64,000 nucleotides of DNA from Zoogloeaceae bacterium G21618-S1. GTDB lineage: Bacteria > Pseudomonadota > Gammaproteobacteria > Burkholderiales > Rhodocyclaceae. The translations under genes were made by a program, and so were the position numbers. The notes beneath the pieces were generated by a model. That model was not told the DNA's origin and searched no databases. It saw only the letters and a list, made by a program, of their open reading frames with translations. The stretch covers positions 1 to 64,000 of the forward strand of contig JAPWHF010000010.1 of NCBI GenBank assembly GCA_027214125.1, given 5' to 3'. Positions within the stretch are counted from its first letter, which is position 1, and each line of letters starts with the position of its first letter. Of the stretch, positions 55,638 to 64,000 are shown piece after piece.

Positions 55638-56345
55638 TCAGGACGAAAAACGCGCCCACAGGTGTTCAAAGCGTACGGTAAACGGCTTGCACATGGCCGG
55701 GTCATTGCTCAAGATCAGATTCTCTTCATTGGCCTGGCTTGCGCTGCGCGTCCAGTTGAAGCTGCCGTTGAGCAGCCATAGATCGTCGAAAATGGCGAAC
55801 TTGTGGTGCATGTGGGCGTTGCCGCGGTCTTGCGCGACGGCGATGCCGGCGCCGCGCAGGCGCGCGATGTCGCTGCCGGCGTCGAAGCGTTTGTCGTTAT
55901 CAGTGAGGATCCGGATTTCGACACCGCGTTGATGCGCGGCCAGGATGGCTTCGCTGATGCGGTCGTCGGCGATGGTGAACACGCAGATCCGCACGGTTTG
56001 CCGGGCCAGTCGGAATCGGGTGAGAACCATGTTCAGGCAGTCGTCGCCGGGGCTGAAGCCCACCTCGGTACGCCCTTCGATCAGCGGCGTCCGCGCCATG
56101 TCGAGCGCGCGCGCGACGCCGTCGAGCCAGCGTAGCAGATCCAGCTCCTCGCGCCCTTCGCCGAGCCGCGTGCGCACCAGATCGAAGGCTCGGTTGCGCA
56201 CACGGCGCAGACCGTCCTCCGGCGTGACGGCGTCGCGGAGCAGGGTGGTCAGTGCGCGCCGTTCTTCATCGCTGAGGCGAACGTCCTCGATGGATGCGTT
56301 CAGGTGGGCCAAGACGTCGTAGATGGTGGGGGTGTCGTTTGGCAT
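55638..56345 (-). CDS. Phospholipase D-like protein with a single HKD motif
   Basis: 235 residues. The N-terminal ~90 residues are helical (VRLSDEERRALTTLLRDAV...LDLLRWLDGVARAL), followed by a PLD half: TVRICVFTIADDRISEAILAAHQRGVEIRILTDN, HMHHKFAIFDDLWLLNGSFNWT and SASQANEENLILSNDP. The HxKxxxxD is intact (H-x-K-x4-D), and Nuc-type enzymes with one motif act as dimers on DNA or phospholipid. It is downstream of the giant AAA+ ATPase gene by 37 bp, so it is likely part of that module; a nuclease role is plausible but unproven. Confidence 0.87.
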   Translation of the reverse strand: MPNDTPTIYDVLAHLNASIEDVRLSDEERRALTTLLRDAVTPEDGLRRVRNRAFDLVRTRLGEGREELDLLRWLDGVARALDMARTPLIEGRTEVGFSPGDDCLNMVLTRFRLARQTVRICVFTIADDRISEAILAAHQRGVEIRILTDNDKRFDAGSDIARLRGAGIAVAQDRGNAHMHHKFAIFDDLWLLNGSFNWTRSASQANEENLILSNDPAMCKPFTVRFEHLWARFSS

Positions 56346-56382
56346 GGTGTTTCCCGGTCAGGCGCTTTGGCCGCCACGCGTG

Positions 56383-59300
56383 TCAGCGCTTGCGCTTGTG
56401 GTTGTCGGCAGGTTGGTCGGCCGCACTGGTGTCGGTGGCGCTTTTGTCTTGCAACTGCTCGATGAAACCCGAGATCCGTTTCACTTCGTCCCACATCGTG
56501 TGGTCCAGGCGCATTTTGAGATACGTGGCATTGACCAGGGGGAGCAGCACTTTCTCGTAGGCCTCGTTCATCGAACGGACCGCCTGCTCGACACCGGCAA
56601 GATCGGGGGCGCCGGCCTTGACGTTGATGCTTGGCTTCAGCGACTGAAGGCTCCGGGCAAGATCTCCGAGGCCGGCGCGCAGGGTGGCGTCCAGCGCTTC
56701 GCCCGGCCTGAGCCCATCGACGGCCCGGGCAACATCCAGCAGGCTGTTGGCGATGCGCATGCTGCCGTTGGTGTCGTCGCCGCCGAGCTTGCGTCGCCGC
56801 ACGAATTCACTCTTGATTTCGCGCCAACGCTCGATTTCGGTCGGATTTTGACTGTCGAGCAGCTCAGTGAGCTTAAGCAGGTTCTCTTCGGCGCCGGTGG
56901 TGAGCGTCTGCGCTTCGCCGCGATAGTGATCGCGCAGCAGGGCGTCGAGCTCGGCGTCGCTAATCAGGGGCGTGATGCGGGCCGCGAGTTTGGCCATGTT
57001 GCGATAGCTGCCCTGCAGCTTGAACGGTGGCTCGGTGCGGTACGCGTCCTGCTGTGCGGCGGACTCGATATAGGCGAGATTGACCTTGAGCAGAAGATCG
57101 CGCGCGCGGAACAGGCGGCGCATCAGCGCGGTGAGTTCGTTGAGCTCGGCCGTGCTGTAGGCATGACTGAACGCACTGCCCGCGACCTCTTCGCCTTCGG
57201 CCATACGAACCAGCAAGTGCACATCCTTAGGGTCGCGCGAGGCCAGGGGTAGTAAGGTGGGATTGGCGGTCAGCGCGTTTTCGATGTACGACAGCGAGAA
57301 CAGGGCTTCGCGGCCGGAGAGTACGTCGCCCAGATTGTAGATGTCGGCCCGGTTGGCCAGCATGTCGGGAATCTTGAAGACGTCGCCGGATTCAGTGTAG
57401 GGGTTGCCGGCCACGACCACGGCGAAGCGTTTGCCGCGCAGATCGCAGGTAAAGGGTTCGCCATCGCGCACCGCCTCGATCCGTCGCGTGCCATCGGCCA
57501 GTGCGATGAACTTCTGCAGGAACTCCGGATTGGTGTGCTGGATATCGTCCAGATAGAGCATGACGTTGTTGCCCATCGCCAGCCCCAGGTTGAGTTTCTC
57601 CAGCTCCTGTCGGGCGGCGCTGTGCGTGGCGCCGGCGGGGTCGAGCGCCGTGATGTCGTGGCCGAGCGCCGGGCAGTTGATGCGCACGAAGATCAGGCCG
57701 AGCCGGTCGGCAACATATTCCATCAGCGTGGTCTTGCCGTACCCCGGCGGGGAGATCAGCAGCAACAGACCCATGCGGTCGCTGCGATTGGCTTCGCCCG
57801 CCACGCCGATCTGCTTGGCGAGGTTGTCGCCAATGATCGGCAGATAGACTTCGTCGATCAGCCGGTTGCGGACAAAGGACGAGAGCGGCTTGGCCTGGAA
57901 CTGATCGAGCCGCAGGCGCCGTTTCTCGCTGGCGACCAGATCCATGTGCAGCGCCTGCAGCGTTTCGAAGGCGGGTACCAAGACTTGTCGGTGGTGTAGC
58001 CAGCGCTGCCAGAAATCGTTCAGGTTCAGTGACAGCTGGCCATCGGTGACGCGCGGATGTTCGCCCAGCAAACCTGTGATCTGGCGATCGAGCGTTGCAT
58101 TGATGCGTTCGCGTTCGACCGGTGTGGCGATCAGGGTGGCGGCGTCGTGCACCCAGGCGCGCGCATCGGCATGCGCCGCTTCGCCCGCGAGCGCGACGAC
58201 CCACTCCAGCGCCATCCGCCAGCGCGCCTCGGGGGAGGCGTTGGCGAGATCAGCCTGCCAGGCTGTCAGCAGACCGGCCTGATCGAGCTGGCGTCGCAAG
58301 GCGTCGGCCAGATCGGCGCCGCGGCCCGAGACGACCCACTGCTCGCCGCCACGTGGCGCCGCCAGTTGCCGTACCAGATAGCGTGCGGCCTGATGGGAGA
58401 GGGCGTTGTCCTGTGCGTCGAAATCGAACCGGGGCGCGAAAGCCGACAGGGTGGTCGCCAGTTCGTTCTCCAGGCGGGCGATGCTGTCCTGGGCGCCAAA
58501 CACCGTCATCATCTGCACGGCGGATCGCGCCATGCGCAGCAGCGCCTGACGCTCCGCGTCGAAGCCGCCGTGCAACCAGTAAAGCAGTGCCAGCGCACGG
58601 GCGTGCGGGCTGTCGGCAAGCAGGCCGGCATCTGCCTGCATGCTTACCGCTGCGGACAGAATGAGCGCGGCGTCGTGATCGTGCACCCCCTTCAGATAGC
58701 CTTCGTGATAGCGCGCCGCGCTGAACTGGCGCACCAGTTCCAGCAGGCGAGGCTGGGCCTCCGGGCCTTCGAGGCAAAGCGTTTGGAGTGCTTGCCAGGA
58801 GCACGTGGCTCGGCCGGCGAGTGCGCTGTCGAGCAGGGTGCCGGCGAGGTACTCCGCGCGGTAGAGTGCGGTGCTCTCCGAGATCAGGGCTTGATCCCAG
58901 TGGTTCTTGAGGGCGGAAAGCCGTGTATCCGCGACGTTACCGAAGTAGTCGGTGCCGTTCAGGTGAAAGGCCAGGTCGCCGTCCCGGGGCACCAGCGTGA
59001 GATCCAGCGGCTGTCGGTTGATGGTGAAGGCATGGCGGCCGAAACGCAGCGTGTTGCCATCGTCGGCGACCAGTTCGCGACGGTCGCGTACCGTGCGGAT
59101 GGCTTGATCGCGCGCGGTCTTGAGGCGTGTCTCGACATCATCGGCGAGAACGGCGGCGCCCAGGGTGCGCAACTCGTCGATCTGCTTGCGTAACTTGGCG
59201 ATCAACGCATCGGCGGCGAAGTAGGTGTGGACTTGCTCGACATCGGAGAGCTGGCCGACCCGGCGCGCAATGCCGTCGAGAATGCGTGCAGCCGCGTCGG

Positions 59301-61650
59301 CGAGGGCCTGGCTGCGGCGCTGTCCGGCTTCGAGCAGGGTTTGGCGGCGTGCCGAGAGGGCTTCGTAGACGGCTTCGCGTTTGGCCGCGATATCGCCGAT
59401 GAAGGCCTCCTGATCGGCGAACCGTCCTTCGAGCTCTTCGAGCTGGGCCAGCAGGCGGGTGAGCGCGTCGTCGCATTTTTCGGGCGTATCCGCCAGTTCG
59501 AGCGCATTCTCCACCGCCTGGCCAAAGAGCTTGAATTGGGCGCCGAACTCTGCCGCGGCTTCGGTCGCGCCAAGCGATTTGCGCTGTTTGCGGGCCTTGG
59601 CGCGCAAGCGGTTGATGTCGGCGTAGATGGCCGAGATGTTGTCGAGGATGCGCGTACGCACCACAGCGTCGCCACCGGGCAGGTTGCCCAGTTGCTCGGT
59701 CAGCAGGTCGAGACCGGCCGCGCTGCTGTCCAGTTCGGCCAGTAGTGTGGCGATGTCCTCGCTGGTGGCGGCGTCGGGCAACTGCTTGCCGATGCGTTCG
59801 AGTGCGCTCCGGTGCGTGTCGAAAGCGCGTTCGTCGGCAAGAAAGCCGATCGCGCGCTCGCCGACCCGCTGTTGTTCCTCCACCAGAGCGGTGTCCATGG
59901 CGTCGATGCGCGGCAGATCGGTGTAGCGCAACTCCTTCAGCGTCTGTAGCCGGCCGCGTTGCTCGCGCACCCAGCCCAGCGCGCGAACGAAGTCGTCGGG
60001 GTTTTGCCACAGCATGCTGGCGATGTCGGTCATCAAGGCGCGCTGACGCCCTTCGGCCTCGGCGAGTGCGTGCGCGGTGTTGCGACGGATGCCTTCGACT
60101 TTCTCGAACTCGTCGAGCGTGGCGCGGGCGCCATCGGCGATGGCGCGAACGTCGGTCGCAAGGCTGCCAGCGGCGGCGTCGTCGAGCCAGAAATAGGCAT
60201 CAAGGCTGCGCACGCACTGGCTGATCAGGGCGTCATAGGCGGTTCGAGTGGGCGCCTGCTCTTCGACCGCGCGGGCGATGCCGTTCAGCTCGGAGATGCC
60301 GCGGACCAGCTCGGCATTGCCGATGCGGCCAAAGAACCCCTGTGCCACCGGCGCCTGTGCCGCGTGCTCGTCGCTGACGAAGGGGGTTTGCCACAGTTGC
60401 ATCGGATGGTTGCGGGTCGGTTCGATGCTTTCGGCCTGAAAGACCAGAATCCGGCCGTCGTCGAAGTGGGCATAGCCGTTGGAAATGATCGGCGTGCCCA
60501 GCGTCTTGTTGATCAGGTTGTAGGAGAACAGGGCGTAGTAGCCCTTGCCCGGCTGGTAGAACACGTAGAGCACGTCTTCACCGTTGGGCGAGCGCAGCAT
60601 CCGCTTGAAGCGCAGCTGTGTGGCCAGGTCGTGCGGCAGATCGAAGCGCTTGTGGTCGCCCGACTGCAGGTAGTAACCGCCCGGAAAGATGATGCCGTGA
60701 TCTTCGGGCAACTGGACGCAGGAGCGGCCGATGGCGTCGATGCGCAGCACCTTCCGGGTGCGTGTGTTGAAGACCAGGAAGCGCTCATCCTTTTCCCGGT
60801 AGGGGCGGATCTTGAGCAGGACGAGCGACCCGATGCGCGCGTAGGCAATCTCGGCGTCGGCAAGCGCCTGGTTGCGGTCTTCAACCGGTTCGCTATAGAT
60901 GCCCAGCCCGGATTCGGTGTTGTTCTCCAGTTTGACCGTGAGGTCGCCACCCACGGTTTCGACAAAAAGCAGATCGAGGATGTTCACGTGGGGGTGTTTG
61001 CCGCCGACGTGGTTGTCTCGCGTAGCCAGCGTCCATTCAAAGTCGTGGGTCGGTGGCAGGGCGATGTCGCGTTCGCCGCGATTGTCGATATAGCGGAGTG
61101 CGCCTCCGGGTTCGATCGACCAGCGGAAAACACGCACATCGTGAAGCTGCTGGCCGATCTGGAATGCGGCCAGCAGCTTTTGTTGATTGATCCGTAGCTG
61201 AATCAGGCTGGCTTGCTTGTAGTAGGCGTAGAGCTCGCGGAAATCCGCGCAAAAACGGGGGTCGTCCAGAAACGTGTTGTCCAGGGGTACGGGCTCGAGC
61301 TCTTCGCTACCGTCGGCCGCGGCAAACCGGTATAGCGAAAACACGTCGGCCACCCGTGTCTCCTTGCGCAGGCCGATGAACACGTTGTAGCCCAGCAGGA
61401 GCAGATTGCCGATGCGGACGATGTCGCGGGCGGTGCAGTTGTTCTCGGTGCGGGCGCGGGTGCGCATGACCAGCGCACTGTCGGAGCGACCGAACTCCGC
61501 AATGCGCGCGTCGTTCAGTGCGCGGGTCTTTTCCTTCAGGCGAGCGCCCTGGTCGGCAAGGCGTTTCTTCAGCAACTCATAGCTGCCGCTGTCGGTCACC
61601 GTGGTGTCGAAGTCGTCAGCGACGGGCTCGGAGGGAGTGTCGGCCATCAT
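56383..61650 (-). CDS. Giant AAA+ ATPase ('DNA repair ATPase' family)
   Basis: 1755 residues. The N-terminal ~470 residues are a β-rich domain (NCTARDIVRIGNLLLLGYNVFIGLRKETRVADVF, HDFEWTLATRDNHVGGKHPHVNILDLLFVETVGGDLTVKLENN). A long helical/coiled-coil middle follows (about 470-860). The AAA+ core lies near 1280-1500, with Walker A GYGKTTL (Lys about 1306), Walker B VMLYLDDIQ (about 1363-1370) and a sensor-1 region RFAVVVAGNP. The C-terminus is basic (NHKRKR). NCBI-type annotations call such proteins 'DNA repair ATPase', but I know of no experimental proof. It is encoded with flotillin, TerB-like, zinc-ribbon and PLD-like proteins, all on the minus strand with small gaps. Confidence 0.82.
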   Translation of the reverse strand: MMADTPSEPVADDFDTTVTDSGSYELLKKRLADQGARLKEKTRALNDARIAEFGRSDSALVMRTRARTENNCTARDIVRIGNLLLLGYNVFIGLRKETRVADVFSLYRFAAADGSEELEPVPLDNTFLDDPRFCADFRELYAYYKQASLIQLRINQQKLLAAFQIGQQLHDVRVFRWSIEPGGALRYIDNRGERDIALPPTHDFEWTLATRDNHVGGKHPHVNILDLLFVETVGGDLTVKLENNTESGLGIYSEPVEDRNQALADAEIAYARIGSLVLLKIRPYREKDERFLVFNTRTRKVLRIDAIGRSCVQLPEDHGIIFPGGYYLQSGDHKRFDLPHDLATQLRFKRMLRSPNGEDVLYVFYQPGKGYYALFSYNLINKTLGTPIISNGYAHFDDGRILVFQAESIEPTRNHPMQLWQTPFVSDEHAAQAPVAQGFFGRIGNAELVRGISELNGIARAVEEQAPTRTAYDALISQCVRSLDAYFWLDDAAAGSLATDVRAIADGARATLDEFEKVEGIRRNTAHALAEAEGRQRALMTDIASMLWQNPDDFVRALGWVREQRGRLQTLKELRYTDLPRIDAMDTALVEEQQRVGERAIGFLADERAFDTHRSALERIGKQLPDAATSEDIATLLAELDSSAAGLDLLTEQLGNLPGGDAVVRTRILDNISAIYADINRLRAKARKQRKSLGATEAAAEFGAQFKLFGQAVENALELADTPEKCDDALTRLLAQLEELEGRFADQEAFIGDIAAKREAVYEALSARRQTLLEAGQRRSQALADAAARILDGIARRVGQLSDVEQVHTYFAADALIAKLRKQIDELRTLGAAVLADDVETRLKTARDQAIRTVRDRRELVADDGNTLRFGRHAFTINRQPLDLTLVPRDGDLAFHLNGTDYFGNVADTRLSALKNHWDQALISESTALYRAEYLAGTLLDSALAGRATCSWQALQTLCLEGPEAQPRLLELVRQFSAARYHEGYLKGVHDHDAALILSAAVSMQADAGLLADSPHARALALLYWLHGGFDAERQALLRMARSAVQMMTVFGAQDSIARLENELATTLSAFAPRFDFDAQDNALSHQAARYLVRQLAAPRGGEQWVVSGRGADLADALRRQLDQAGLLTAWQADLANASPEARWRMALEWVVALAGEAAHADARAWVHDAATLIATPVERERINATLDRQITGLLGEHPRVTDGQLSLNLNDFWQRWLHHRQVLVPAFETLQALHMDLVASEKRRLRLDQFQAKPLSSFVRNRLIDEVYLPIIGDNLAKQIGVAGEANRSDRMGLLLLISPPGYGKTTLMEYVADRLGLIFVRINCPALGHDITALDPAGATHSAARQELEKLNLGLAMGNNVMLYLDDIQHTNPEFLQKFIALADGTRRIEAVRDGEPFTCDLRGKRFAVVVAGNPYTESGDVFKIPDMLANRADIYNLGDVLSGREALFSLSYIENALTANPTLLPLASRDPKDVHLLVRMAEGEEVAGSAFSHAYSTAELNELTALMRRLFRARDLLLKVNLAYIESAAQQDAYRTEPPFKLQGSYRNMAKLAARITPLISDAELDALLRDHYRGEAQTLTTGAEENLLKLTELLDSQNPTEIERWREIKSEFVRRRKLGGDDTNGSMRIANSLLDVARAVDGLRPGEALDATLRAGLGDLARSLQSLKPSINVKAGAPDLAGVEQAVRSMNEAYEKVLLPLVNATYLKMRLDHTMWDEVKRISGFIEQLQDKSATDTSAADQPADNHKRKR

Positions 61651-61684
61651 GATTCCGTGTTTGCGTTCAGCAGTGGGCGGAGGT

Positions 61685-62233
61685 TCAGTCGGCGCTCAGC
61701 AGACCGATCAATTCCACACGATTGGGCTGCGTCGCCAGCCATTGGCGGATGCGTTGCAGTTCTTCATAGGTGTCGTCACCGAGGCGTTTGCGGATCTCGG
61801 CCTCGCGTCGCGCCCGGTTTTCCTGTGCGACCAGTGCCTGCTGCCATGCGTCGGTCAGGATGTGATCCAGTGCCTGGGCGAGCCGGGCGTGACTGAGCCG
61901 TGTCCACTCGCCGTCGTCACACCAGACCAGCTGGCACGGGCTACAGCGGTCGAGCCGAAAGTCGGGCGAGAGTCCGACGCGGTGACGGCTCATCGGCCGG
62001 CCGCAGGCCGGGCACGGTCGAGCGAACGCCGGTTCATTCGTTGCGGCGACCGTGGCGGTGGCCAGCAGCGCTGGCACATCGGGGTGGTGTTCGCGCCAGC
62101 GGCGGTAGTCGTCCAGCGCAATCAGCACGCCCTGGCAACCGGAGCATTGCAACGCGCTCAAGCCTTCGCTCAATGACGTTGATGCGAATCCGGTGCCCGT
62201 GCCGCACGGGCAGGCGAGGTGGCGTTGTCGCAT
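61685..62233 (-). CDS. Zinc-ribbon (TFIIB-type) protein
   Basis: 182 residues from ATG 62233, with two four-Cys units: CPCGTG...CSGCQGVLI near the N-terminus and CPACGRP...CSPCQLVWCDDGEW in the middle. This is the zf-TFIIB pattern (CPxC...C(x)xCxGxWxDxxE-like). The C-terminal third is a charged helix (ENRARREAEIRKRLGDDTYEELQRIRQWL). Nucleic-acid or protein docking is likely; catalysis is not expected. It sits between the TerB-like gene (stop just before it) and the giant ATPase gene and is probably translated from the same mRNA. Confidence 0.8.
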   Translation of the reverse strand: MRQRHLACPCGTGTGFASTSLSEGLSALQCSGCQGVLIALDDYRRWREHHPDVPALLATATVAATNEPAFARPCPACGRPMSRHRVGLSPDFRLDRCSPCQLVWCDDGEWTRLSHARLAQALDHILTDAWQQALVAQENRARREAEIRKRLGDDTYEELQRIRQWLATQPNRVELIGLLSAD

Positions 62234-62237
62234 CGGC

Positions 62238-62483
62238 CTAGATTCCGGTTTGGGCACGTACGGACTCGATCCGGGCAAGCATCTCCGGCGTCAGCTCGGC
62301 GGTCGTCAGACGACGCAGAATGCTGCGCAGGACGCGCTTCTCGTTGTCGTCGACGAGGCCATCGCGCAGAACGACATCGACGAGTTTCTGCAGTTCTCGG
62401 ACATCGAGCTTGCCGTCGTTGGAAAAGCATTCGATCGAGCGGAAAGCGAGCTCAAGATAGTCTCGATTCTCTTGTATGTTCAT
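62238..62483 (-). CDS. Small TerB-like helical protein
   Basis: 81 residues: MNIQENRDYLELAFRSIECFSNDGKLDVRELQKLVDVVLRDGLVDDNEKRVLRSIL and a short C-terminal helix. The DGxxxxxEL and DGxVDxNEK pairs recall the metal-binding helices of TerB/tellurite-resistance proteins. Such a small helical partner often couples to membrane or ATPase components. It begins 5 bp after the flotillin stop, and its own stop lies 4 bp before the zinc-ribbon start. Confidence 0.6.
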   Translation of the reverse strand: MNIQENRDYLELAFRSIECFSNDGKLDVRELQKLVDVVLRDGLVDDNEKRVLRSILRRLTTAELTPEMLARIESVRAQTGI

Positions 62484-62488
62484 GCGCC

Positions 62489-64000
62489 TCAGGTCTTGCG
62501 GAAAGTGTCCAGAAGCGATTTGAGCGCATCCTTCTGCTGCTCGTCGCCATCGCGCAGTACCCGCGTCAGCAGCGCGGCGACGCTGAGATTCTGCAGCTCG
62601 CCCGAGGCGCCGCCGAGTGCGCCGACCACATCGCGCACATCGCCGATCATGTCGCGCTCACCGCTCAGATGGTCCTTGAGTGCGACCTGCAGGGTATTGC
62701 TCTTGGCGATCGCGCCGTCCAGCCCCTTGCCGATCGACAGCGCATTGACGAAGCGGTCGAAGTAGTCGCCCTGGCCACCGACGATGTCGATCTTGGCGTT
62801 GGCCAGCGCGGTGCCGAGGACTTCCGCCTGCTCGCGGGCGATGCCGGTTTGCGCATCGATGGCCTTGAGCGTTTCGATGTGGGCATTCTCCAGCTGCATA
62901 CGGAATTCCTCGTGTGCGCGGGTGTCGGCGGTCATGGCGCTCATGGCATCGAACTTTTCGCGCAAACCCTTGGCTTCGGCTTCGAAGCGCGCTTCGATGA
63001 CCTTGGCGTCCGCCTGGCCTGTCAGCACCGTCGCCTCGGCATCGGCGGTGCGTACATGGACATCCGCCAGGCCGAGTTTCTCCCTGCCCTGTGCCTCGGC
63101 GTCCATGCGCGCGCGCAGTGCCTCGGCTTCCGCGAGGCCGTACTTTTCCACCGCTTCGGCTTCGGCAATCTTTACCTTCGCATCGGCCAGGCCCTGTTTC
63201 TCCTTGGCGTCGGCACTGACCATCATGACCCTGGCTTCGGCCAGACCCGGCGCGGCCGCCAGCGCTTCCATGCCTTCGGCCTCGCGTTTTTTCGCGTCGG
63301 CGTCTTTCTCCGCGACTTTCAGTTTGGCCTCGGCCAGGGTCAGCTCTTCGGCCGCCTTGTGGTGAGCGCGGCGCTCCTGTGCTTCGGCAGCCTTGACCTC
63401 CAGCACCAGCTTCTCTTCGGCCGACCCTTCGGCGATGATGATCGTCGACTTCTTGGTGCGGTCGGCCTCGGCCACCACGCGCAGTTCCTTGATGGCCTCT
63501 TCCTGCTCGGCGACCGTGCGTTCGACGACAATGCGCTCCCGGATCACGTCGGCGATGGCCTTCTTTTGCACCTCGACAGCCTTGTCCTTCTCGATGCGCT
63601 GCAGCGTGACTTCCTTTTCACGATCAACGATCTCGAGATCGCGGGCTCGGGTGACCTTTTCCTCTTCGATGGCGACCGCGCGCTTGCGGTTGTTCTCGGC
63701 AACCTCCTTTTCACGCAGAACGTTTTCCTGCTGAACGGTGATGGCCTGTTCGGCATCGAGGCGGGCGAGCTCGGCCTTGGCGCGTTCCTCGGCCTGGATG
63801 CGGGCGGTTTCGGCTTCCTCGCGTGCCCGAACCGAGGCAATCTCGCGCTGCTGACGCGCCTCGGCGTCGGTCTGCTGGCGCACCAGTTCGAGCAGGGTTT
63901 CCTGGGTTTCGACGTCCTTCTTCTTGATCTGCATTTCTTCATCGCGACGCAGATCGTTGGTGCGGACATGTTCGACCGCGGTCAGCTCGGTGATCTTCTT
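62489..64000 (-). CDS. Flotillin family protein, C-terminal part (open at window edge)
   Basis: At least 503 residues are in the window. The frame is open to base 64000 (KKITELTAVEHVRTNDLRRDEEM...), so the SPFH domain lies outside and the internal Met at 63934 is not the start. The visible part is the long Ala/Glu-rich coiled coil of flotillins (AEERAKAELARLDAEQAITVQQ...EAEGMEALAAAPGLAEARVMM...EAEALRARMDAEAQGREKLG). It ends in a conserved C-terminal domain (NAKIDIVGGQGDYFDRFVNALSIGKGLDGAIAKS). Flotillins scaffold membrane microdomains. Leading this operon, it suggests the giant ATPase module is membrane-associated. Confidence 0.92.
   Translation of the reverse strand, partial: KKITELTAVEHVRTNDLRRDEEMQIKKKDVETQETLLELVRQQTDAEARQQREIASVRAREEAETARIQAEERAKAELARLDAEQAITVQQENVLREKEVAENNRKRAVAIEEEKVTRARDLEIVDREKEVTLQRIEKDKAVEVQKKAIADVIRERIVVERTVAEQEEAIKELRVVAEADRTKKSTIIIAEGSAEEKLVLEVKAAEAQERRAHHKAAEELTLAEAKLKVAEKDADAKKREAEGMEALAAAPGLAEARVMMVSADAKEKQGLADAKVKIAEAEAVEKYGLAEAEALRARMDAEAQGREKLGLADVHVRTADAEATVLTGQADAKVIEARFEAEAKGLREKFDAMSAMTADTRAHEEFRMQLENAHIETLKAIDAQTGIAREQAEVLGTALANAKIDIVGGQGDYFDRFVNALSIGKGLDGAIAKSNTLQVALKDHLSGERDMIGDVRDVVGALGGASGELQNLSVAALLTRVLRDGDEQQKDALKSLLDTFRKT

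Overview
The window looks like chromosome of a high-GC betaproteobacterium, most likely of the Rhodocyclales (Azoarcus/Thauera/Denitromonas-like). This is inferred from the gene content: an SAH riboswitch in front of ahcY, an NnrU-family protein, sigma-54-controlled TAXI-TRAP transport, two Ca/Na antiporters, a type VI secretion VgrG, and REP-like palindromes. No rRNA, tRNA, CRISPR array or recognisable insertion sequence was seen.

Layout. 1-905: N-terminal part of a VgrG spike protein running off the left edge. 982-6260: a minus-strand block with a TfoX-like protein, metF, tlyA, a nitrilase/GNAT pair and ahcY, the last preceded by a clear SAH riboswitch and a promoter. 6305-12899: a beta-hydroxyacid dehydrogenase, a Ca/Na antiporter, a membrane-anchored C13 (legumain-type) peptidase, an M15-like protein overlapping a lipoprotein gene, a DsbA-family isomerase and a BamE-like lipoprotein. 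12970-15245: nnrU and two small unknown membrane proteins, separated by copies of a ~127-bp repeat. 15269-18313: a lower-GC three-gene operon (NdpA/NA37-like protein, probable nuclease-fold protein, partner protein) that is the best candidate for a poorly described anti-phage system. 18314-19022: gene-free, repeat-rich spacer.

19023-35624: a two-partner secretion locus with a 4850-residue TpsA adhesin (about 14.5 kb), its TpsB outer-membrane transporter and a small lipoprotein. 36034-40879: a CNNM/HlyC-type protein, a second Ca/Na antiporter, a Liv-type binding protein and two tandem paralogous lipoproteins. 40876-44998: a hybrid histidine kinase overlapping an HD-GYP response regulator. 45118-51707: a C4-dicarboxylate-like regulatory and transport unit (palindromic activator site, sigma-54 promoter, TAXI binding protein, fused TRAP permease, DctB-like kinase, DctD-like activator). 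It is closed by two REP-like inverted repeats.

51931-55146: nucleobase salvage (hpt, apt, NCS2 permease and divergent upp). 55638-64000: a minus-strand module of flotillin (open at the right edge), a TerB-like small protein, a zinc-ribbon protein, a 1755-residue AAA+ 'DNA repair ATPase' and a single-HKD phospholipase D-like protein. This set is probably co-transcribed and its joint function is unknown.

Family assignments come from reading motifs and from memory of protein families. No database search was possible. Where the annotated start is inside a longer open frame, it was chosen on Shine-Dalgarno evidence or family alignment, as stated in each entry.
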